This document shows, one piece after another, positions 17,743 through 26,451 of a stretch of 64,000 nucleotides of DNA (the first letter of the stretch is position 1; every line of letters begins with the position of its first letter). The position numbers were made by a program, and so were the translations under genes. This stretch comes from an uncultured Pseudomonadota bacterium (GTDB lineage: Bacteria > Pseudomonadota > Gammaproteobacteria > Steroidobacterales > Steroidobacteraceae), in assembly GCA_903828595.1 (NCBI GenBank), contig CAIKMS010000008.1:186001-250000 (forward strand). The letters run 5' to 3'. The notes under the pieces were generated by a model, which saw only the letters and a list, made by a program, of their open reading frames with translations, had not been told where the DNA came from and searched no databases.

Positions 17743-18440
17743 CAACGCTACTGTGTTTATCGGGATTGTTGTGCGATGACACGGTCTGGCAGGAGGTCGC
17801 TGACGAATTGCGTGATAGTGCCGAGATTGCGGTACTGGCGTTTCCTGATTTTGACAGCATCACGACCATGGCCAAACACGCACTGGAGTGTCACTCGGGA
17901 GCGTTGGCGCTGGCCGGTCACTCGATGGGTGGACGTGTCGCTCTGGAAATGTTTCGTTTGCAGCCAGAACGAATCATGGGTCTGGCGCTATTGAATACCG
18001 GGGTTCATCCGGTGCGAGCCGGTGAGGCCGAGAATCGTCAGCGCTTGGTGGATCTGGCGAATCAGTCCGGCATGCGCGCTCTGGCTAATGCCTGGCTGCC
18101 GCCTATGATGGGCGCCACAGAAGATCGGATAGCGGAAGTGTTGCCGCGGTTGCAGGCCATGGTTGAGCGATCGACGCCGGCCAGTTTCGTGGCGCAAATC
18201 AGGGCCTTATTGACTCGTCCGGACGCGCAGGCGGTGCTTGCGCGCATTCAAGTGCCGACCTTATTAGCCAGTGGTGACCGTGATACATGGTCACCACTGG
18301 CTCAACACGAGCTCATGCGTGAGCAGATCGTCGGTTCGATCTTAGAGCCGATCAGCAATGCAGGACATATGGCACCGGTCGAGCAGCCTCACGCAGTCGC
18401 CTCGGCCCTGCGCCGCTGGCTCGTTAGGCTTTTAGTCTAA
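17739..18440 (+). CDS. Alpha/beta hydrolase
   Basis: A 233-residue alpha/beta hydrolase. The nucleophile elbow is GHSMGG (Ser in LALAGHSMGGRVALEMF), the acid is probably Asp in LLASGDRDTWSP, and the catalytic His is in NAGHMAPVEQP. It would hydrolyse an ester, thioester or C-C bond. Co-translation with the aromatic-acid transporter suggests it acts on the imported compound, for instance an aromatic ester, but no specific substrate is shown. The last bases of the gene form the left arm of a strong hairpin. Confidence 0.85.
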   Translation: MTTLLCLSGLLCDDTVWQEVADELRDSAEIAVLAFPDFDSITTMAKHALECHSGALALAGHSMGGRVALEMFRLQPERIMGLALLNTGVHPVRAGEAENRQRLVDLANQSGMRALANAWLPPMMGATEDRIAEVLPRLQAMVERSTPASFVAQIRALLTRPDAQAVLARIQVPTLLASGDRDTWSPLAQHELMREQIVGSILEPISNAGHMAPVEQPHAVASALRRWLVRLLV

Positions 18441-18448
18441 CGAGCCAG
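18416..18448. terminator. Strong hairpin between convergent genes, likely bidirectional terminator
   Basis: Perfect 12-base arms CTGGCTCGTTAG and CTAACGAGCCAG flank a 9-base T-rich loop. It overlaps the last codons of the plus-strand hydrolase and lies 12 bases from the stop of the minus-strand E1-beta gene. There is no long T tract, so efficiency is uncertain. Confidence 0.65.
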
Positions 18449-18459
18449 CGTAAGACCGC

Positions 18460-19419
18460 TTAAGCGCAGACCTTTCGAACAGCCGCACAAATCCCGGCAG
18501 CGGTTGGCAGCACCGAGGCTTCCAACGGTTCGCTGTAGGGAATCGTCGTGTTCGCGGCTGTTACCTGAAGGATGGGTGCCTTCAATGACGAGAAGCGATG
18601 CTCGACGATGTCTGCCGCAATGATCTGCGAAACCGAGGCATGACGCGTGGCTTGATCGACGAGTACGACTCGACCGGTTTTTTCCACCGAGCTTAATATC
18701 GTCTCGAGATCTAACGGTGCAATCGTGCGAGGGTCGATGACTTCAGCGTGAATCCCCTCAGCCGCCAATGTCTCGGCCGCCGCCAGCGCGAGTCCCACGG
18801 TCCAACCAGTAGCAACGATCGTGACGTCACCGCCGGCACGTCGAATGGCCGCTTTGCCAAACGGCACTAAGTGCTCGCCGTCCGGTACTTCGCCGTGTTC
18901 GAGCGTTAAAAGGTAATGGTGCAGGTAGACCACCGGGTTGTCATCGCGGATGGAGGTGGCCATCAGGCCCTTAGCATCGGCTGCTGTTGAGGGAATAACT
19001 ACTTTGAGTCCGGGAACACCAGCAAACAAATTGGTCAATGTGCCGGTGTGTTGGCCGGCCCAACCGCAGGCAAAGCCGTAACCGGCTTTCAGCACCAGCG
19101 GTACTTTGACTTGCCCGCCAGACATGTAACGAAAACGCGGTGCTTCGTTGGTCACCTGATCCATGGCAACGAGCATGAACTCGGCCATGTAGAGCTCCAC
19201 GACCGGACGAAAACCGGCCATCGCCGCGCCAACGGCAATGCCAATTTCGGCCGTCTCGGAGATGGGAGTTACCCGTACACGATTGTGACCGTACTCCTTA
19301 ACGAACTCGTGGTTTTCGGTAGTGGCCAGATTCTGGCCGAAATAAAGAACACTGGGATCACGGCGCATTTCCTGATGGATACCAGCGTCGATCGCAGCAA
19401 TATAGGGCATGTTGGCCAT
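18460..19419 (-). CDS. 2-oxoacid/acetoin dehydrogenase E1 component, beta subunit (copy 1)
   Basis: A 319-residue transketolase-like pyrimidine-binding plus C-terminal domain protein, the beta half of a heterotetrameric E1. Typical sequence includes FGQNLATTE near the start, PISETAEIGIAVGAAMAG, GGQVKVPLVLKAGYG, and the C-terminal ATGWTVGLALAAAETLAAEG with EVIDPRTIAPLD. It supplies half of the thiamine diphosphate site for decarboxylating a 2-oxo acid or splitting an acetoin-like compound. ATG 19419 has AGGAG at 8 bases. It follows its E1-alpha partner by 17 bases. A second, clearly different E1-beta gene lies 3.4 kb upstream in the same direction. Confidence 0.88.
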   Translation of the reverse strand: MANMPYIAAIDAGIHQEMRRDPSVLYFGQNLATTENHEFVKEYGHNRVRVTPISETAEIGIAVGAAMAGFRPVVELYMAEFMLVAMDQVTNEAPRFRYMSGGQVKVPLVLKAGYGFACGWAGQHTGTLTNLFAGVPGLKVVIPSTAADAKGLMATSIRDDNPVVYLHHYLLTLEHGEVPDGEHLVPFGKAAIRRAGGDVTIVATGWTVGLALAAAETLAAEGIHAEVIDPRTIAPLDLETILSSVEKTGRVVLVDQATRHASVSQIIAADIVEHRFSSLKAPILQVTAANTTIPYSEPLEASVLPTAAGICAAVRKVCA

Positions 19420-19436
19420 CGTAATTCTCCTGGGCC

Positions 19437-20465
19437 TTACGCGTAGTTGTATTGGAGCGCCGACTCAAGCGTCGGGAATGGACTCTTCAGAGCAAAATCG
19501 ACTGCCGCCTGCATCTCGGCGTCCACCTCGGAAGTAATTTTGGCCGCATGCTCGGGGGTGAGGATGCCGTTTTGTACCAAGATGCCGCGGAATCGTGGCA
19601 CTGGGTCGCCGCGCAGAGCGGCTTCATACTCGGCGCTGTTGCCAAATACGGTAATGGCCTCATGCTCAGGGTAGTGAAGTGGCACGCCGGGTGGAGCAAT
19701 AATGTTGCCGTGCGCAGACAGGCGATAAACCTTCGATTCAACTAGGGTCGGACCGTGACCGGCACGGGCCCGTGCTACAGCCTCACTGACCACGGCATGC
19801 ACGGCCAGTGGATCGGTGCCATCGACCGTCACACCGGGCATGGCAAAGGCTTTGGCTTTGATTGAGAGCGGTTCGCCGGCGGCCGCGTTGGCATCTTCTT
19901 GCGCTGAAGTTGTCACCACGTTGTACCCGTTGTTCTCCATTACGAAGACGCAAGGCAGTTTCCACAACGACGCAATGTTGAGGGTCTCCGCAAACGCACC
20001 TTGCTTGGAGGCACCATCGCCGAAGAAGCACAACACCACTTCCTCCTTGCCGCGAATTTGCGCGGCCCAAGCCGCACCGGCGGCATGCGGTATGCCCGCG
20101 CCGACAATGCCCGAAGTGCCCAGAAATCCATGGGCTACATCGGTTAAATGCATGGAGCCGCCAAGACCTTTGCACAGTCCGTCGACGCGTCCGTAGATCT
20201 CAGCCATGGCGGCTTTGGGATCAGAACCTAATACCAGCGGATAACCGTGGCAGCGATAGGTGGCGAGTGCGGCATCACCTTTCTTGAAGCCGCTTAGGGA
20301 GCCGACGATGGACGCCTCCGCGCCATCAGCCAGATGGGTATGACCGCGGATCACTCCAGGATGGTCAGTAAAGGTGCGTTTGACGCGCTCCTCAAAGGTG
20401 CGGATACGCAGCATCTGGGTATAAATCCAGATCTGACGTTCAGCATTGGGGGTGTTAACACTCAT
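19437..20465 (-). CDS. 2-oxoacid/acetoin dehydrogenase E1 component, alpha subunit (copy 1)
   Basis: A 342-residue thiamine-diphosphate-binding E1-alpha. The cofactor motif runs from GDGASKQGAF to the Asn of MENNGYNVVTTS (GDG...NN), preceded by KGLGGSMHL and GIVGAGIPHAAGAAWA. In pyruvate/acetoin-type complexes this subunit carries out decarboxylation and transfers the acyl group to the E2 lipoyl arm. ATG 20465 has GGAG at 7 bases. It precedes E1-beta copy 1. Between this pair and the E2 gene lies the TIM-barrel isomerase-like gene. Whether this pair shares the single E2 of the cluster is unknown. Confidence 0.88.
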   Translation of the reverse strand: MSVNTPNAERQIWIYTQMLRIRTFEERVKRTFTDHPGVIRGHTHLADGAEASIVGSLSGFKKGDAALATYRCHGYPLVLGSDPKAAMAEIYGRVDGLCKGLGGSMHLTDVAHGFLGTSGIVGAGIPHAAGAAWAAQIRGKEEVVLCFFGDGASKQGAFAETLNIASLWKLPCVFVMENNGYNVVTTSAQEDANAAAGEPLSIKAKAFAMPGVTVDGTDPLAVHAVVSEAVARARAGHGPTLVESKVYRLSAHGNIIAPPGVPLHYPEHEAITVFGNSAEYEAALRGDPVPRFRGILVQNGILTPEHAAKITSEVDAEMQAAVDFALKSPFPTLESALQYNYA

Positions 20466-20583
20466 GGCATAACTCCACGCAAGGTGCGGACGTGCCGCGG
20501 GAAGGTTTTTTTGACGATGAACACGGGTATGGCAAGCGACCCAAGGCGCTCACCAGAATATCGAAGTAATAGAGCAGGGCGGT

Positions 20584-21474
20584 TCACTCGGCAGAACCGC
20601 GCTGCTTCAGCCATTGATTTCGCGCGGCAAAAACCACGGCAGAGGTTTTTGCGAAGGATACTGTGGCGCAGGTATCTAAAGTCCAGTGGCGCATGTACTC
20701 ATTGAGTACCTCAACGCCGATCGGTCCTTCATAGCCTTGATCCCAGACCGCGTGCAAAAACGCGGCAATATCAAACTCTCCGTCACCGGGTAACAGGCGT
20801 TTGTTAATCACCGAGTCTTCGAATTTCACGGGTAAACTTAGCACGCCGTCATTGATTTCAATGCCCAGCGGGATGTGCTTACCAATTTTTCGCACGATAT
20901 CCGATGGTGGTGTCGCGGTACGCTGCAGGTGCAGATTGTCGAGCATGATGCCGCCGTTCTTGGCACCAGATCCTTCACAGATTGCCACTACGGCATCCAG
21001 TGACGGGGCTTTAGAGAACTGCGCGGGTAGCATTTCAAACAGCACCATGGTCCCGCGTTGCGCTGCTTGCGCGCAAAGCAGGGCAAACTCTTCTGTCAAT
21101 TTGGGAACTTCGGCACAGTCGTTATGCAGATCACCGATTTTGATATGCCGGGCACCGATGGCTTCGGCTGCCTCGAGCAGTAAGGCGCGGGTTTGATCGG
21201 ACGCGACTCGGCGATGGTCTGAGGTATACCAATCTAACAACCACTCAACTTCAATATGCCGAATGCCGTTGTCTTGCAGTAGCTGCCTCATCACCTTAAA
21301 GCCCACGGTGCTTTTAATGTGGGCCAGATCTGCGTGCCAGAAACCCATTCCGGTGTAACCGACGCGGGCTGCTAACTCAATACGAGTGCGCAGATCGTGT
21401 AAGCAACGTTGCTCACCAGCCGGACCTGCTGCTGCGCCAAGCGTCCAGTAAGAACCCAACAATTCGACGGTCAT
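20584..21474 (-). CDS. Sugar phosphate isomerase/epimerase-like TIM-barrel protein
   Basis: A 296-residue protein of the xylose-isomerase-like TIM-barrel superfamily. Likely metal ligands are in VLFEMLPAQ (Glu), GIMLDNLHLQR (Asp/His), GIEINDG and the late GVEVLNEYM (Glu). The family covers hydroxypyruvate isomerases, inosose dehydratases, tagatose epimerases and 3-dehydroshikimate dehydratases (which make protocatechuate), so the reaction is not determined. GGAGG lies 5 bases before ATG 21474. It sits directly after the E2 gene (13-base gap) and before E1-alpha copy 1, in the same direction, which ties it to the dehydrogenase pathway. Confidence 0.75.
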   Translation of the reverse strand: MTVELLGSYWTLGAAAGPAGEQRCLHDLRTRIELAARVGYTGMGFWHADLAHIKSTVGFKVMRQLLQDNGIRHIEVEWLLDWYTSDHRRVASDQTRALLLEAAEAIGARHIKIGDLHNDCAEVPKLTEEFALLCAQAAQRGTMVLFEMLPAQFSKAPSLDAVVAICEGSGAKNGGIMLDNLHLQRTATPPSDIVRKIGKHIPLGIEINDGVLSLPVKFEDSVINKRLLPGDGEFDIAAFLHAVWDQGYEGPIGVEVLNEYMRHWTLDTCATVSFAKTSAVVFAARNQWLKQRGSAE

Positions 21475-21487
21475 TTATGCCTCCGCA

Positions 21488-22747
21488 TCAGATGGTGTGC
21501 CAGCGATCGCCTTCGAGGAATTCCACTAAAGCCGCTAAGTAGTCCGCCGCCAAGCGTCCGTCAGCGACACGATGATCGACAGTCAGTGTTAAGGTCGAGA
21601 TCGGCCGAATATGCAGGCCACCGTTAATCACCACGGGCGCTTCTCGCTGCCGGCCCACAGCAAGAATCGCCGAATGCGGTGGATTGATCATCGCAGTGAA
21701 ACGATCCGGGCCCTTGGCGCCTAAGTTGGACAGGCTGAAGGTGGCTCCCTCCAATTCATCACGTCGCAATTTGCCGGCCAGCGCTCGCTGAACCAGATCC
21801 TCGCGACGGGTGGCTAACTCATCCAGACTATAGCGATGGGCATGGGCGAGCACGGCTACCAAAACGCCCTGATTAGCGGCAATGACCAGGCCCACGTGAG
21901 CGCCATCGCGAGCAGTAAGAGTCGCATCAGGGGCATCGACCTCGCCGCTGAAGGTGGCATTTAAGTCGGGGAATGCCATGAGCGTGCGGGCAATGGCCTG
22001 CATCAGAAAGTCGTTAACGGAAGGTCGCGATGCGCCCGCAGGAAGAGCCGCCAGCAAACGCGTCCGAATGGACTGCACCCGCGTCCAGTCTATGTCACGT
22101 TCCAGCGAAAACTGTGGAACGGTCGCATTGCTTAATGACATCGCGCGGGCCAGCGCTCGACGCATGGGCGATAAGCCGCCGTTAGCAGTGGATAGCGAAG
22201 CCTTCGAGTCGGCCGCTGGGCGTCGGGAAAGGGCTGCACGTACATCGGTTAACTGAATCAGCCCGCGAGGACCGCCCCCGGTTACCGTCGACAGATCTAA
22301 GCCGTGCTCACGAGCCAGGCGTCGGGCTACTGGTGAGCTGCGGATTCGTGATCCGGGTGATCGAATGATCGGGCGGGTGGCAGCCGGTTGGATGTTCTGC
22401 TGGATGGCCGGTTCGATGGATAAGGGCCGACTGTCTGCAGCGGCCGCTGGATTCTTGCTCTGAGCACTGAGTATCGCGGCTGTAGCACCGTCAGCTACGA
22501 GACTTGGCTCACTTTCCAGCCAGGCAATCGTGTCACCCACCTGTGCTTCGGAACCCTCTAAGCGCACTATCTCGAGTAACCTACCCGTCGAAGGTGCTTC
22601 AATTTCGATAATGGATTTTTCGGTCTCGATCTCCAGCAGCGGTTCCCCTTGCTGGATTAACTCGCCGCTGGTTTTCAACCAGCGCACGATCTTCACGTTC
22701 TCCATGACTAAGCCGACTTTCGGCAGTGTGAGCGCAGCGCGCGACAT
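21488..22747 (-). CDS. Dihydrolipoamide acyltransferase E2 component
   Basis: A 419-residue E2. Domains in order: an N-terminal lipoyl domain (lipoylated Lys44 in ETEKSIIE), an Ala/Pro-rich linker, a peripheral-subunit-binding domain near residues 130-170 (SPVARRLAREHGLDLSTVTG), then the catalytic CAT domain with DHRVADG (His392) near the end. It accepts an acyl group from E1 and passes it to CoA. The frame is open to 22879, but AAGGAG sits 8 bases before the ATG at 22747, and the upstream extension runs into E1-beta copy 2. It is the only E2 in the window and no E3 (dihydrolipoamide dehydrogenase) gene is seen, so E3 must be shared from elsewhere. Confidence 0.9.
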   Translation of the reverse strand: MSRAALTLPKVGLVMENVKIVRWLKTSGELIQQGEPLLEIETEKSIIEIEAPSTGRLLEIVRLEGSEAQVGDTIAWLESEPSLVADGATAAILSAQSKNPAAAADSRPLSIEPAIQQNIQPAATRPIIRSPGSRIRSSPVARRLAREHGLDLSTVTGGGPRGLIQLTDVRAALSRRPAADSKASLSTANGGLSPMRRALARAMSLSNATVPQFSLERDIDWTRVQSIRTRLLAALPAGASRPSVNDFLMQAIARTLMAFPDLNATFSGEVDAPDATLTARDGAHVGLVIAANQGVLVAVLAHAHRYSLDELATRREDLVQRALAGKLRRDELEGATFSLSNLGAKGPDRFTAMINPPHSAILAVGRQREAPVVINGGLHIRPISTLTLTVDHRVADGRLAADYLAALVEFLEGDRWHTI

Positions 22748-22772
22748 GCCCATTACTCCTTCGCGTGACACA

Positions 22773-23741
22773 TCAACGCACCAGCTCTTGTGCAGCCTGC
22801 ACGATACTAAGGGCGTTGGGCAACAGAGCTTTTTCCAGCTCCGGGGCGAAAGGAATCGGCACAAACGGACAGCCCACACGCTTTACCGGGGCATCTAATT
22901 CATCGAAAAGTTCGTCGGCAATACGCGCCGCAATTTCAGCACCTACGCCACCGCTCATCACCGCTTCATGAGCCACAATCGCACGGTGCGTTTTACTCAC
23001 CGAGGCGCTGATGGTTGCCATGTCCAGCGGCAACAACGTGCGCAGATCGATGACCTCAGCTGAGATACCTCTGCCAGCCAGCGTTTCGGCGGCTTCCAGT
23101 GCGGTACGGACCATCGCCGAGTAAGCGATGATGGTTACGTCCGACCCTTCGCGCGCCACGCGCGCCTTGCCAATAGTCGGCAGCTCCGCGGAGTCAACGA
23201 AATCTTCTTTCATCGCGTACAGCCGTTTATGTTCGATAAACAGCACCGGATCACCTAAGCGGATTGCGCTCTTAAGTAGTCCATAAGCCTCCATCGGTGA
23301 GGACGGAGCTACGACCACCAGTCCGGGAACGTGAATAAACCACGATTCCAGACTTTGCGAGTGTTGAGCGGCGGCGCCACCTGCAGCGCCTGATTGCGTG
23401 CGCACCACCATCGGAACAGCCAACTGTCCGCCCGACATATAGCGGTACTTGGCGGCCTGATTGACCAGGCAGTCGAGGGCCAAGGTCGCAAAGTCGATGA
23501 ACATGATTTCCAATATGGGCTTCAAGCCGCACAACGCTGCGCCCGTTGCCATGCCCGTGATGGCCGCTTCACTAATCGGTGTGTTCTTAACGCGGGTCGC
23601 GCCGTGCTTAGCCGCTAGACCTTTGGTTACGCCGAAGGCGCCACCCTCAGCGACGTCTTCACCTAATAAATACACAGCCGCATCGCGGGCCATCTCTTCA
23701 TCCAGCGCGCGGCGCAAAATTTCGATAAATGTCTGTGCCAT
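22773..23741 (-). CDS. 2-oxoacid/acetoin dehydrogenase E1 component, beta subunit (copy 2)
   Basis: A 322-residue E1-beta with YLLGEDVAEGGAFGVTKGL near the start, TPISEAAITGMATGAALCG, GGQLAVPMVVRTQSG, and the C-terminal domain IIAYSAMVRTALEAAETLAGRG with EVIDLRTLLPLD. It resembles AcoB/PdhB-type subunits. The stop of E1-alpha copy 2 lies 3 bases before its start, so the pair is tightly coupled, and the E2 start follows 25 bases after its end. This is the canonical alpha-beta-E2 order. Copy 1 of E1-beta, downstream, is distinct in sequence and length, so it is not a recent duplication. Confidence 0.9.
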   Translation of the reverse strand: MAQTFIEILRRALDEEMARDAAVYLLGEDVAEGGAFGVTKGLAAKHGATRVKNTPISEAAITGMATGAALCGLKPILEIMFIDFATLALDCLVNQAAKYRYMSGGQLAVPMVVRTQSGAAGGAAAQHSQSLESWFIHVPGLVVVAPSSPMEAYGLLKSAIRLGDPVLFIEHKRLYAMKEDFVDSAELPTIGKARVAREGSDVTIIAYSAMVRTALEAAETLAGRGISAEVIDLRTLLPLDMATISASVSKTHRAIVAHEAVMSGGVGAEIAARIADELFDELDAPVKRVGCPFVPIPFAPELEKALLPNALSIVQAAQELVR

Positions 23742-23744
23742 GTC

Positions 23745-24788
23745 CTAACAACCTGCTGCCAGTAGAGGTGAGGCGTAGACGCCTTCGGCAAAGCTCGCCG
23801 GATCCGGGGCCGCTGCCGCGCGCGCGGCGTCGACATCGCGTTGCACTTCCTGCTTGATTTGGTCAGCAATCGCCATCAGTTCATCGTCCGTCACCCCTTG
23901 GCTAAGCAGATAGCTTTTCAGCCGTTCGATTGGGCACTTCTTCAGGGCCTCTGCCAACTCCTCCTTGGAACGGTACTGCTGTTGGTCCCCTACGTAGTGA
24001 CCTGCCAGTCGCACGGTCATGCATTCCAATAAATAGGGACCGTCACCACGGCGAACGTGTTCAATCGCCGATGCCGCCGACTGATGGACGGCGATCAGGT
24101 CGTTACCATCGATTGTCGCCGAGGGTATGGAGTAGGGCGCCGCAAACGCGCTGACTTTCGCCACATCTGAGTGCTCAGCCCGACTGGTGAACTCGGCGTA
24201 ACCGTTGTTCTCGCACACTAGCAGCAGAGGCAGCTTCCATAAGCCCGCGAGGTTTAGCGTTTCATGAAATACACCGGCACCGGTAGCGCCATCGCCAAAG
24301 AAAACGACACTGATAGCACCGGTTTGACGAGCTTGTGCAGCCCACGCAGCGCCCGCGGCAAGGGGCAGATTGCCGGCCACCACGCCAGTTGCTCCGAGCA
24401 TGCCACAACCGGCATCAACCAAATGCATGGATCCGCCTCGACCGCGACACAGGCCGGTGTCGCGTCCCAAAATCTCAGCCATCGTAGCCGTCAGATTGCA
24501 GCCCTTGGCCAGGGAGTGACCGTGGCCGCGATGTCCCGTAAAGACCACGTCGTTCTGCGTTAAGTGCGCGCAGACGCCAACGGCTACTGCCTCTTGACCG
24601 GTGGACAGGTGCGGAAAGCCAGGTACTTCGCCACCGGCCGCTAATCGCTGCACGTGTCCTTCAAACAGGCGTATGCGCCACAGTTGGGCGAGTAAGGTCT
24701 TCCAGTCAGCGGGCTTAGCGGATGATTGCACGAGCGTGATCCAATAAAAGTGACTGCGCGGCGTTAGAGCGCCTGAAGTTTTGATCAT
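23745..24788 (-). CDS. 2-oxoacid/acetoin dehydrogenase E1 component, alpha subunit (copy 2)
   Basis: A 347-residue E1-alpha. The thiamine diphosphate motif spans GDGATGAGVFHETLN to CENNGYAEFTS. Other family landmarks are RIRLFEGHVQRL, FPHLSTGQEAVAVG, TGHRGHGHSLAKG and RGRGGSMHLVD. These are close to acetoin dehydrogenase/pyruvate dehydrogenase alpha subunits. The first ~25 residues before KPADWKTLL are not family-like and the ATG at 24788 has no strong ribosome site, so the true start may be slightly downstream. It is preceded by the O-demethylase gene (83-base gap) in the same direction. Confidence 0.87.
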   Translation of the reverse strand: MIKTSGALTPRSHFYWITLVQSSAKPADWKTLLAQLWRIRLFEGHVQRLAAGGEVPGFPHLSTGQEAVAVGVCAHLTQNDVVFTGHRGHGHSLAKGCNLTATMAEILGRDTGLCRGRGGSMHLVDAGCGMLGATGVVAGNLPLAAGAAWAAQARQTGAISVVFFGDGATGAGVFHETLNLAGLWKLPLLLVCENNGYAEFTSRAEHSDVAKVSAFAAPYSIPSATIDGNDLIAVHQSAASAIEHVRRGDGPYLLECMTVRLAGHYVGDQQQYRSKEELAEALKKCPIERLKSYLLSQGVTDDELMAIADQIKQEVQRDVDAARAAAAPDPASFAEGVYASPLLAAGC

Positions 24789-24871
24789 TAACCATGACTA
24801 CGCATCAGGTATAACTTAGGGCGAGACGCGGACAGGTGTCTCGCCCCAGTTCCCCCTGACGCTGGTGGTCA

Positions 24872-26275
24872 TCAGACTTGTCGCATGCGCCATCCTGCCG
24901 AATGATAGGCGGCGCGGGCATCCACCGCATAAGGGGTTGGCGATACCTTGACGCGAATCTCAACTTGCCGATGCGGCTCGACGGTCGTTTTGTGCGTCCC
25001 GCCAGACTCCTCGCCCCACAGCAAGGTGACCACGTCGCCGATATCAATGTTTTGATCCACCACACCCAGCGACAGGAAGCTGCGTTCGTTGTAGCTATAG
25101 CCACCAAACATCGAAAAGCCAACCACGTTGCCGCCCATCAGGATCGCGTCGTACGACGAGGTCGCGTAATTGCAATTAGGGAAATCTATGTATTTGGCGT
25201 TCTGCTCACCGGGCTGCAGCAGTGACGCAAACACCTTTAAGACGTCGTCGGCGTTCCAGGCAAAAGTCACCTTCTTGCGCTGGGGTTGTTCGCTGAGCTT
25301 TTGCAGAGCGTCGCGACCGATGAAGTCATGGTCATACTTAATGAATGGACCGTAGCCCAGTGCTTGCGGCGACAGGTAGTAATCGTCGATCCGTTTGCCG
25401 ACGAAACTGCCACCGATGGAGGCGGTTCCTTCATAGCCATTAGCCGGCAGCCACTCACGGTAGGAGCGCATGGCTTCTCCGGAGTATACCGCAGGCAACG
25501 GCGAGGGAATCCAGCCCGACTCCAGGGTGTTGCTGGAATAGGCGCGGGCGCCCACCTGGTAGAGACCAAACTCCTGACCGGCTTCAATTAAAGCCTCGCG
25601 AATGATTTCTCGCTCGGCATACGGGCCCCAGATCTCCAGTCCGGGTGCACCGGCCATACCGTGCCTGAGCGCGCGAACTTTGCGGCCAGCGATATTGATC
25701 ATGTCGAAGTTAAAGAACTTCACATCAGGAAGCGGACCGCCATTGACCTTTTCCAGCACCTTCGCCGCGTTGGGCCCTTGGATCTGAAAGCGATAGTGGC
25801 GGCGGTTAACCGCGTTGCCCTTCGGGTTAGAGGGTGAGCGATCGTCGCGAATGAATTCAACGTTGAAACCACCGGTTTCTGCGTGAAACTGAATCCAGTT
25901 CACGGTGGGGGTTCGACCTACGAACAACAACTCGTCTTGCTCGGTATAAAACAAAATACCGTCGCCGATTACGTAGCCATCATGGCTTAAGGGAACCATT
26001 TGCTTGGCCTTACCTGGCGTGAAGCCGGCAAAACTATTGATGGTCAGCATTGACATAAGCTTCAGCGCATCTGGACCTTTTACCGTGATTTCGGCCATGT
26101 GATGAGTCTGATCAAACAGCACCACGCTTTCACGCCAGCCACGCTGCTCCAAGCGCCAATTACTGAATTCACTGGGTACGATCGGGTAGACGTAAGCGCC
26201 GACCTGCGAGTTTCGCAAATGGGAAACGATGTCGCCGCTGTGGTTCAGTAGATTTTGCAAATTCGTTGTCGTCAC
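24872..26275 (-). CDS. Tetrahydrofolate-dependent aromatic O-demethylase, LigM/DesA-like (GcvT fold)
   Basis: A 467-residue GcvT/aminomethyltransferase-fold protein, matching the length of LigM (vanillate/3-O-methylgallate) and DesA (syringate) O-demethylases of Sphingobium. The N-terminal half has VLFDQTHHMAEITVKGPDALK and GYVIGDGILFYTEQDELLFVG. The middle has RHGMAGAPGLEIWGPYAE, and the C-terminal part GGTHKTTVEPHRQVEIRVKV. Glycine-cleavage T proteins are shorter (~370 residues), and no other glycine-cleavage genes are nearby, which favours demethylation. It would move the methyl group of a methoxy-aromatic acid to tetrahydrofolate in the cytoplasm. Start is GTG 26275 with GAGGA upstream. 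The nearby extradiol dioxygenase supports this reading. Confidence 0.8.
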   Translation of the reverse strand: MTTTNLQNLLNHSGDIVSHLRNSQVGAYVYPIVPSEFSNWRLEQRGWRESVVLFDQTHHMAEITVKGPDALKLMSMLTINSFAGFTPGKAKQMVPLSHDGYVIGDGILFYTEQDELLFVGRTPTVNWIQFHAETGGFNVEFIRDDRSPSNPKGNAVNRRHYRFQIQGPNAAKVLEKVNGGPLPDVKFFNFDMINIAGRKVRALRHGMAGAPGLEIWGPYAEREIIREALIEAGQEFGLYQVGARAYSSNTLESGWIPSPLPAVYSGEAMRSYREWLPANGYEGTASIGGSFVGKRIDDYYLSPQALGYGPFIKYDHDFIGRDALQKLSEQPQRKKVTFAWNADDVLKVFASLLQPGEQNAKYIDFPNCNYATSSYDAILMGGNVVGFSMFGGYSYNERSFLSLGVVDQNIDIGDVVTLLWGEESGGTHKTTVEPHRQVEIRVKVSPTPYAVDARAAYHSAGWRMRQV

Positions 26276-26402
26276 GATGTTCCTCGACCTGAGAAGCCAA
26301 CCGACTCCAAGTGTGTCGGTCGGGCAATAAATTATTTTCGCGGACTTTTGCCGTTTTGACGGGCTCCAATGGAGGGCCGTCCGAGGCGAGGTTGGGACCT
26401 AC

Positions 26403-26432
26403 ACTCCCTCGCGCGAGATCGCGCGAGGGAGT
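26403..26432 (-). terminator. Strong GC hairpin after the TonB receptor gene
   Basis: Perfect 14-base arms (ACTCCCTCGCGCGA and its complement) separated by 2 bases lie 19 bases beyond the receptor stop codon, read on the minus strand. No T tract follows, so it may terminate, attenuate, or protect the 3' end, separating high receptor expression from the downstream enzymes. Confidence 0.6.
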
Positions 26433-26451
26433 TCGGTGCCTTAACTTATCC

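Noticed and set aside
22748-22879. Longer N-terminus for the E2 protein
   Set aside because: The extra residues run through the end of E1-beta copy 2; AAGGAG before 22747 and the lipoyl-domain start fix the shorter form.
24872-26275. Glycine cleavage system T protein
   Set aside because: It is about 100 residues too long, has no gcvH/gcvP neighbours, and its context is aromatic catabolism.
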